From NCBI GenBank assembly GCA_007922225.1, contig ML679961.1:73848111-73912110 (forward strand): DNA of 64,000 nt, given 5' to 3'. The translations under genes and the position numbers were made by a program. Source of the DNA: Emydura subglobosa (taxonomy: Eukaryota > Chordata > Testudines > Chelidae). The notes beneath the pieces are model-generated. The model made no database searches. It was given only the letters and a program-made list of their open reading frames with translations, and had not been told where the DNA came from. Position 1 is the stretch's first letter; the number at the start of each line of letters is the position of its first letter. Shown here one piece after another: positions 56,230 to 64,000 of this stretch.

Positions 56230-58265
56230 ATATTATTGTCATGAAAAAGATCACGCAGCTTCTCTTTTAGGGTTGGATGGAGCAGAATTTTAATTGTGAC
56301 ATACACACAGGCAGCTATAGCTATAGGGAAGCCCAGACAGCACGTCCCTGTGCTGATCTCTGGAACGTCACTTTGGTGCAAAATACAGATAGCTTATATA
56401 GATTTTTTTAAGATTCCTTTTTACATATTGATCGTATAGTGGAGTTTCTGAGACTTAACAGGTCATTTACCGCACCTGGGGTACTTAGAACACACAGTGG
56501 GGGTCTCACGGTGCCAGCATGTCCCAGTGATTCTTTAGTGCCAGTGACTCTCGAGTCACACGCAGTTACTTGCTATCTATTTGACAGGGTATGGCCAGGT
56601 GCAGTTACAAAGGTAGTTAATGTCTTACAACATAGACCAACGATTTTTGTATTTCTGTTGTAGTTCTAAGACATCCTGCCTGAATTTAGCATTTCTATCA
56701 CAGTTTCAGGCATCTTGTTTACTATCACAGTTTTCAGTTTAAGGCATCCTGTCTGAATTTTTGATTCCACATTATAATGTTGCATGCATTTAGAATTCTT
56801 CCCCAGAGGATAACAAAGCAGGTTGTGAATAACTGAATTCCCATAAACCACCCTCTGAGGAGCAGAATTATTGCTATCCCCCTTATTTAAGAAATGGGGA
56901 AATGAAGACCCTGAAACTTATTCTCTGACAGAGTACATAGAGTTACATCATTGCAGAATTAGCATACCTGAGAGAGAAAATCAGGCCCAGAGTTGTTAGA
57001 TTATTTCCTGAAGATGACACAAAGTTTATGGTAAAGCAAATCCCAGATCTCCTGGCTTCCAATCTGACATCTTCACCATAGGATATGTCTTCTTTCCTAT
57101 ACCAAATAGAGTGTACATCTGAAGTTAAATTTTGTCCTTTCATATATCTGTGTAACTCCCACTGAGTTATATGGTGTTGGAGCACACCTAAGGGTGCAAA
57201 TTTGGCTGCTCATTGTTTAGACAACTATGCCTTTTGTTAAAAGAGGAAGAAAAGTATAACTACCTTGTTTGGACAAATTGTAGCTTTTGTTTCTGTTGGA
57301 ACTTGACCTTTTGTATCAACATATACCAGCCAATGCAATTCTGACCCCAGTTCAGGAAAGCTCTTTGGCACACACTTAAGTCCATCCCTTCTGAGGAAAA
57401 CACTTAAACAGGTGCTTAACTTTAAGCACACAGTGAAGTCCCTCTGAGTTCAAAGGGACTTACATATGTTCATAAATACCCTTCCTGAATAGGTTTCTTT
57501 CTTGAATTGGATCTTATGTTAATTGGTGCAATGTGACAGGGCCATATTTTGAAGCCTCAAGAATGGTAATTATAATAATTTAAACTAGGTTCAGATTTCA
57601 AAGCAATACAAAGGATATAGCCACACATACATGTATCTTTTAAAACAATTCAGAGTAACTCTCTTTTTTTCAATTGGAAAAAGAAACTTTGCCTACATAA
57701 GTTGTTATAGAAGAGTAAAATGAGTGGGTATACAAACCGAAACACTGTAAAAAAACCACTGGTTTTGTAATTGGGGTTGCCAGGAATAGTTGCAATTCAA
57801 TGTGTATTTATAGAAAAAAATGTCAAAGATAGTTTATTTTCATAGCAAGCAGCTTTAATTCATTCTGAAATCTATATAGATTTTCACTCCTTTCATCCCA
57901 AGGGGTATGTTTGGAACAAGCAGGAGGAGTGGGTATGCTGAATGTTAGGGTGATTTCCAAAAAAGCCATTGAAAACAATTTTATAGCTTTTATTCAACTC
58001 AGCTGCCATTTCTAGAGCCCAGAAGTTGGAGAATACAAGTCTGACATTTTCATTAGAGAGCTTTTTGCTATAAATGGAAGCACCTCCTCAGAGGCGCGAA
58101 GTTACAAAGCCAAATCCTGATTCACTGAAAAATGAATCCATGTACAGTGCTATGTTAGAAATGGGATGCTTACATTTTTGGAAGCAGTATTTGCAATACT
58201 ACTTTAGGATTATGAGACAAATGTACTAACAAAATACAATCTGTACAAAGTACAATCTGTTCATC
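56230..58265. other. AT-rich non-coding stretch
   Basis: No gene. 56,880-57,180 looks like a reversed MIR-type SINE (TTATTTAAGAAATGGGGAAA and CAAATCCCAGATCTCCTGGC). 57,340-57,480 is a member of the near-palindromic family (GTGAAGTCCCTCTGAGTTCA). The remainder, including 56,430-56,660, is unclassified. Confidence 0.45.
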
Positions 58266-58267
58266 AA

Positions 58268-59280
<1,013 letters not shown>

Positions 59281-59390
59281 AACTATTGTGATGGGGCCAG
59301 ACCTGCTGGCTATAGGAGGGTGCTACTATTTGAATTCCAGGTGGGTTGATGGGCACAAGCCCACCCACTGCTAGAGGCCCTCCCCTCAGC

Positions 59391-60287
59391 CTAAGGGGAG
59401 GAGCCACTGGACCCAGGACTCAACTGATTTCGTGGGACAACTAATGAAAAAACAGCCGCAGGGTGTCCCCCAGCCAACCTCCTCTTCCTGGTGTTACAGA
59501 TGGCTACTTTGGCCAGGGCCAGAAAAAGGCTGACGAGGAGGTCCCGAGATTTGTGGGGCCATGGATGGGGTGCGCATATAAAAACAAGTGTGGGGAAAAG
59601 TGCAGCCAGAACTTCAGCAGGAGGTTCTGGAGGAGCTGGAACAGGGGCTGCAGCCTGGCGCACTCCAGATAAATGATCACCAGGGTCTCCCTCGTGCCAC
59701 AAAAGGGGCAGGTGTCGGGGTGAGGGGTGAACCGTGCCAGGTACACGCTCGTGTTTATGGCTCCATGGCAGGCTGTGGGGACAAGGTAGAGTAAAAACTG
59801 GCCCACTGGGGGTCCTCACCCTCCGCAGATGACAACAGGTCCCGCCACTTGGTGTCAGGGTGGGACACAAGGGCAAAGAAGTGAAGGGTGTGGAGCATGA
59901 GGGTGTAGAGATGGGCCCTCAGCACGGTTCGAAAGAGGACCGGCTGCAGGTTGTGCAGTCGGCCCGGTATGTGGGGAGAGGGCGGCCAGGGGGGCTCGCA
60001 GGGCCAGGGCCCGATGGAAAGTGCTGGAGGGCTGGGATTGAGGGGGGGGGGCGGGGAGCACCCTCTTGCAAGACCCGCTCGAGGTTGACCCGAACAGTGG
60101 GGGGCAAGGCTGCCCTCACCTCCTGGAGTATGCACCGGGGGATTCGAAAGGTGGAGAGCTCCATGCACCGAGCCAGCACCTGGGGATCCACCCGGTCCCC
60201 CCAGTTGTAGTCCAGGAGATCTCCGATCTTGGTGAGGTCTGCCAGCATCAACCTCCATTGCACCAAGGAGGTCTCCGCCACCTGCAC
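59391..60287 (-). pseudogene. Tx1-like ORF2, C-terminal part
   Basis: Broken frames continue the ORF2 protein after the RT. 60,287-59,919 has TKIGDLLDYNWGDRVDPQVL and RCILQEVRAALPPTVRVNLE. 59,806-59,504 has YLARFTPHPDTCPFCGTRET and IYLECARLQPLFQL, which is the Cys-rich terminal motif with its CxxC kept but the expected His apparently replaced. 59,600-59,391 in another frame has SRDLLVSLFLALAKVAICNT. At least three frameshifts are present. The Cys/His motif normally helps bind nucleic acid during integration. Confidence 0.7.
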
Positions 60288-61747
60288 ACAGGTTGTGTAG
60301 CACAGGGCTCCGTGAGGAGATCCTCCACCTCGATGACCGCATGGGGTCTGGAGGCAGAGACCACCCTCCAGGTCCGGAGGAGGTCCTGGTAGAAGACCAG
60401 CAGCTCAGAGAGGTCTCGCGGAAGACCTCTCGGATGGAGATAAGAGAGCTGTCGGTTGTATCGGAGCCCTTGGAGGCGGTGCAGGAAGGTGTTCACCAAG
60501 TGGCTCCACGCCGGACTACCTGCACCATAAAAGAGTCACTGCAGGGCCTGGAGGCAGAAGGTGTGGACCTGGCTGTGGAGACAGCACAGGCCCTGCCCTC
60601 CCTCCTCCAGGGGGAGACTCAGGATCCCTGCAGAGATCCAGTGCAGTCCTGGCCAAAAGAACACCAGAACTGTCTTCCGGAGATGAGCCAGGAAACTCGG
60701 GGTCGGGGCCAGAGTGCTGAGCCAGTGCCAGAGCATGGACAGGACTAGCTGGTCGAGCACCAGTGCCCTCCCCTGCAAGGAGAGGCACTGGAGCAGTCCT
60801 GTCCATCGCCACAGCCGCACAGACACCCTGTCCTCCAAATCTTGCCAGTTCTCCGCTGGGGAGGGATGGATGGCAGAAAGGTAAATGCCCAGATAGAGCA
60901 GTGGACCCACGCTCCTCTGGATGGCTTGGAGGGCAGGAGGGAGGGAGATCGCTCGCAACCTGGCCCCTACCATCAGGACAGAGCTCCTGACCCAGTTGAC
61001 CTGGGTGGAGGAAGCTGCCGAGTAGATGGCCAGGCAGGCCTCCAGCCACACCAGGTCGCCCAGGTCCTGGACCGCGAGGAGTATGTTGTTGGTGTACGCT
61101 GACAGGACCTGCCTCAGCTCTGGCTCACAGAGCACCAAACCCATCAGCCTCCGGAGGAGGAGACAGAGGAAGGGCTCGATGGCCAGAGCATACAGCTTGC
61201 CCAACAGCAGACAGTCTTGACGCACGCCTCACCCGAAGCTGACTGGATCGGTCAGAGTCCAGTTTAGCACCCGGAGAAAACCCACAAAGTGGGGCCCAAA
61301 GCCAAATGCCTGCAGGGTGCCCTGGAGATACTGGTGGTCCATCCTGTTGAACGCCTTCTCCTGGTCCAGGGACAGGAGGGTGAATGACAGACTGTCCCAA
61401 CACCTGAGCTCCAAGAGGTTCTGGACCAGATAGAGATTATCGAAGATGGTGCGGACTGGGACGGTGTAGGTCTGGTTGGGATGGACCACGTCCTGCAGCA
61501 CGGACCCCAGCCTCAGCGAGATGGCCTTGGCCACGATTTTATAGTCCGTGCCGAGGAGCATGACAGGACACCAATTCCAAAGGTCGCGGAGGTCCCACTC
61601 CTTGGGCAGCAGGTAAAGCACGGCTCACCTGCATGAGAGGGGAAACACTCCGCTGCCCTTGGACTCAGCCCAGACAGTGGCTAGGTCCGGGCCGAGGACG
61701 TCCCAAAACGCGCAGTAAAACTCCACGGTCAGCCCGTTCATGCCAGG
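60248..61747 (-). pseudogene. Tx1-like ORF2, reverse transcriptase domain
   Basis: One reading frame spans the whole interval, interrupted by three TGA codons (61,625-61,627, 61,229-61,231, 60,536-60,538). RT landmarks in order: PGMNGLTVEFYCAFWDVLG at the very start, LYLLPKEWDLRDLWNWCPVM, SLDQEKAFNRMDHQYL (first catalytic Asp kept), a short deletion around 61,260, KLYALAIEPFLCLLLRRL, and SAYTNNILLAVQDLGD where the expected YADD is YTNN, so both active-site Asp are lost. It continues with EGGQGLCCLHSQVHTFCLQA and FYGAGSPAWSHLVNTFLHRL. At least two of the TGA codons sit where Arg is expected (CGA to TGA decay). Confidence 0.85.
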
Positions 61748-62697
61748 TTCCGTGGCCCCAGCAACCAGGCCAGAGGGGTGCAGTGCCTCCTGATTGGGGC
61801 CGGGAGCTAGAGAGGCAGGCAAGGTGGGGGCATCTGCCATGGGGCCGGGCTCGGGAGTTTCAGTGCCCGTGGCTCCGGGCCCTTGTGCAGGGACAGCCGG
61901 GCTGGCACCCTCAGGGGGGAGGAGGGGCGGCCATCCCACAGCAGGGGAAGGGGCTCCCGGTGGCCTGGAACCTGGCCACTCAGCCCTGGCCATTGCCACA
62001 AGGGCTGCTGAGGCGTCAGTGAGGGTGCAGCCACCGGTCGGCTGGGTGGAGGGGCCTAGGGGTTCCCTGGGGACGGGAGCGGGGGAAGCAGCGTGGGAAG
62101 AAATGGAGATGCATTTTGCTGGGGGACACCTCGAGGAGGGACTCCAGCAGGGAGATGGTGCAGCCCACATCTGCCACCAGGACTTCTTCAGCCGGTGCCA
62201 CCCACTGGGTGCTGGCAGGGGGCGCGGCAGAAGACCCAGCTCCAGCAGCCCCCTTCCTGGTTTTGCAGGGGCTCTCTCCCCCCTCAGTAATGAGGGGGAG
62301 GGGGTGCTGGGCTCCGGCCTTCCCCTTGCCATGCTTGCCCTGCACAAGCACCCAGCCCTCCGAGGCGGAGGGTCGGGCAGCGGGGACAGAACAGGGGGCA
62401 AGAGCACAGGCGTTGGGGCTGGGGAAAGGAGCTGCAGGACAGCGGGGGAAGGAGAGGCCTCCCCCTGGGGGGAACCCCCTCTGGTGTCTGACAGTGGCGG
62501 CCCTGGCTCCCTCTCCTCTTCAGGCCCTGCTGGACTGCGCCGGGTGTCGGCAGGGCACGCCCACTCACTTGGGCGTCTCGGGAGGGGGCGGGGGGCATTC
62601 CTGGGGCCCGAGTGGAGGTAACAGCCAGTGATGGAGGATGAGGGGCAGCCACAGGGACTGGACGGCAAGGGTCACTGCCGCTGGCCTGTCTGGCGCC
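61748..62697 (-). pseudogene. Pro/Gly/Ser-rich region joining Tx1-like ORF1 to the RT
   Basis: The frame 62,668-61,628 stays open for 347 residues and runs, without a break, from low-complexity P/S/G/A-rich sequence into the RT block at PGMNG (61,747). No endonuclease motif occurs. The low-complexity part probably belongs to the ORF1 C-terminal or inter-ORF region; it also has shadow frames on both strands because of its composition. The junction is best explained by an internal deletion that fused it to the RT. Confidence 0.55.
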
Positions 62698-63607
62698 CTA
62701 CTGGGTCCCAGGGGTCCGGGCCTTCCTCCTTGCTGGGGCACGGGGGCAGTCCCTCCAGATGTGCCCCGTCGCCCAGCAGAAGTAGCACCAGGCCTCCCTC
62801 ATTGAGTAATGGACCTGATGGGGCACCAGGAACGACCCCTTGAGTGCCTCTTTGCCACGCACTGCCGGCAGCAGCTGAAGCTGCACCTGCCAGCGGAACG
62901 AGAGGATGTGGTGGAGGGAAGGGTCCTTACAGCCAAGGGGAAGCAGGTTGATGGTGGAGAGGGGCTTCCCCAGGGTGGAGAGAAGAGACAGAAAGGCAGC
63001 GTTGGGGAAGAAGGGCGGAACAGAGGTGAGGACCACCCGTATGCCCAGGTCCTTCAGGGGCTCCACAGGGACATGCATGTCCCCCACCACCAGGCCCATG
63101 TCCACCGCCTCCTGGGCAGCGGCCTCAGATGCAGGAAGAAGACCACTTTCCCGTACATCTTCGAGGCCGCCACCATGGCCGTGGACCCCAACACCCGCAC
63201 CAGCAGCCACATGTAGCTTTCCACGTGGGGCAAGGCGGGCACCAGGAGGCAACGGACCCGGTGCTCTCTGGTGAGGGTGGGAAAGGGGCCCCGGCCCCCG
63301 GGGATGGTGCCAGAGGTGGTGGTCGGGGCAGGTGATGAGGCAGCGAGCGGGGGGCCCACAGCCACCTGGGAGTATGCTCTGGGAGTGGCGCCGCCCCCAG
63401 AGCTGGTGGAAGGGACAGCAGAGGAGAGAACAGGGGGAAGGGGAGGGGGCCCCTCTGTGGGAGGCATCGCTTTCCTGGAAGAGCTCTTGCTCTTCTTTTT
63501 CCCCCTTGGCCCTTCTTACCGGCCGAGGGCGCGCCCCTCGGAGTAGGGGGGGCAGTAGCCGTGGCAGCGGCAGAGTCCGCGGAGTCCCCACTCAAGTTGT
63601 CCACCAT
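62698..63607 (-). pseudogene. Tx1-like ORF1 (zinc-knuckle, RNA-binding) relic
   Basis: The protein starts at the ATG at 63,607 (MVDNLSGDSADSAAATATAP) and needs two frame changes. The first block ends near 63,510. The second (63,467 to about 63,160) has RAYSQVAVGPPLAASSPAP, FPTLTREHRVRCLLVPALP and SKMYGKVVFFL, an RRM-like or MuLE-like core. The third has ASEAAAQEAVDMGLVVGD, VVLTSVPPFFPNAAFLSLLS and, near the end, WCYFCWATGHIWRDCP, a CCHC zinc knuckle (C-x2-C-x4-H-x4-C) that is still complete. ORF1 proteins of this group coat the element's RNA. Confidence 0.75.
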
Positions 63608-64000
63608 AGGTGCCCTGGGACCAACGCCTGGTGGCAGCAAGGCCAGTTGCCACAGGCAGGGACGGAGTCTTGGAGTTAGAAGGAGGGGTGGGAGCGTCCA
63701 GGGAGCAGGTCCTGGCCCCAGGCACACCCACCATCCTGGGAGGGGGTAGGAGTGGGTTTGGTGGGGGGGGATAAGGGACGGAGGAGGAAGAGGAGGAGGA
63801 GTGGAGAAGGGTAAGGGGAAAGGGGGGGCAACTGCTCCTTCCCGCTAGGCTGAAAGCAGGGGAGGAGGGCACCAGCACAAGGGAAAATGGGGGGGCTAAG
63901 CCAGGTGGGGATCCAGGAGCGATGGGCTCACCAGCCTGAGATGGAAATCCGGCTCCTCCAGGGAGGGGGGGGAGGAGACAAGGACTAAACTAACGAAGGG
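63608..64000 (-). promoter_or_regulatory. Tx1-like LINE 5' UTR
   Basis: On the minus strand the leader is C/T-rich (the plus strand shows G-runs at 63,725-63,770 and 63,815-63,828). No ORF of note. It should hold the internal promoter, but the 5' end lies outside the window. Confidence 0.4.

Larger units (their letters stand above)
59283..64000 (-). mobile_element. Tx1-like (L1-group) LINE, internally deleted, running off the window
   Basis: A GC-rich block with a sharp left border contains, on the minus strand, a 5' UTR (64,000-63,608), an ORF1 relic (63,607-62,698), a Pro/Gly-rich connecting region, then RT and C-terminal parts of ORF2 (61,747-59,391) and a 3' UTR to about 59,283. The N-terminal endonuclease of ORF2 is absent: ORF1-side sequence joins straight to the RT at about 61,747. 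Several stops and frameshifts show an inactive copy. The base composition (far richer in G and C than the rest of the window) is a property of this LINE group. Confidence 0.8.

Noticed and set aside
59860..60748. Plus-strand frames of 100-150 residues in the GC-rich block
   Set aside because: Antisense shadows of the LINE ORF2 C-terminus.
61794..62621. 275-residue plus-strand open frame rich in Gly, Ala and Pro
   Set aside because: It is a shadow of GC-rich Tx1-like LINE sequence on the opposite strand; several overlapping frames of the same kind occur and none has a domain.

Overview
The window looks like vertebrate, probably turtle (Testudines), intergenic DNA. The evidence is a long 5'-complete CR1 LINE, two Harbinger transposons with their short relatives, a Tx1-like LINE, worn L2/MIR-type debris and an AT-rich unique background. 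No family could be searched, so the organism call rests on repeat composition; a crocodilian or other sauropsid is less likely but possible. I found no host protein-coding gene, no structural RNA gene and nothing prokaryotic. Every coding-like stretch I can support belongs to a mobile element, and most are broken.

Layout. 1-2.1 kb: relic of an endogenous retrovirus (RT and Env-like fragments, possible LTR). 2.1-2.7 kb: a large imperfect inverted repeat and a Harbinger-type MITE fragment. 5.4-6.3 kb: L2-like RT tail and a tRNA-derived SINE, both on the minus strand. 9.5-11 kb: CR1-related piece, a 268-bp hAT-type MITE with an 8-bp target duplication, and a solo LTR with a 5-bp target duplication. 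12,691-16,025: Harbinger copy 1. 16-33.9 kb: mostly unique AT-rich DNA with MIR/CR1/L2 debris and a nested MITE pair near 30.2-30.7 kb. 33,944-37,846: Harbinger copy 2, opposite in orientation to copy 1. 38.9-41.8 kb: old LINE-tail debris split by a composite tRNA-SINE. 45,616-~49,130: CR1 on the minus strand with an esterase-type ORF1 and an ORF2 interrupted by a 10-N assembly gap. 50.8-54.2 kb: two non-LTR RT remnants head to head, the right one split by a 1,014-bp LTR. 54.3-56.2 kb: CR1 and SINE debris. 58.3 kb: (TG)n(GA)n. 59,283-64,000: a GC-rich Tx1-like LINE on the minus strand that has lost its endonuclease region and runs off the window.

How the parts work together. In each Harbinger copy a DDE transposase and a Myb/SANT-like DNA-binding protein gene converge from opposite strands, the usual two-gene arrangement of this superfamily. 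Both copies also carry a short, conserved, splice-flanked exon-like segment on the transposase strand. In copy 2 it lies inside the intron of the Myb-like gene, so it may be an overlooked third gene of the element. This is the most interesting signal I can support. The CR1 is the youngest-looking element: its two reading frames are open wherever sequence is present.

Limits: family names come from motifs recognised by eye. Boundaries of old repeats are approximate, and boundaries with target duplications are given to the base.
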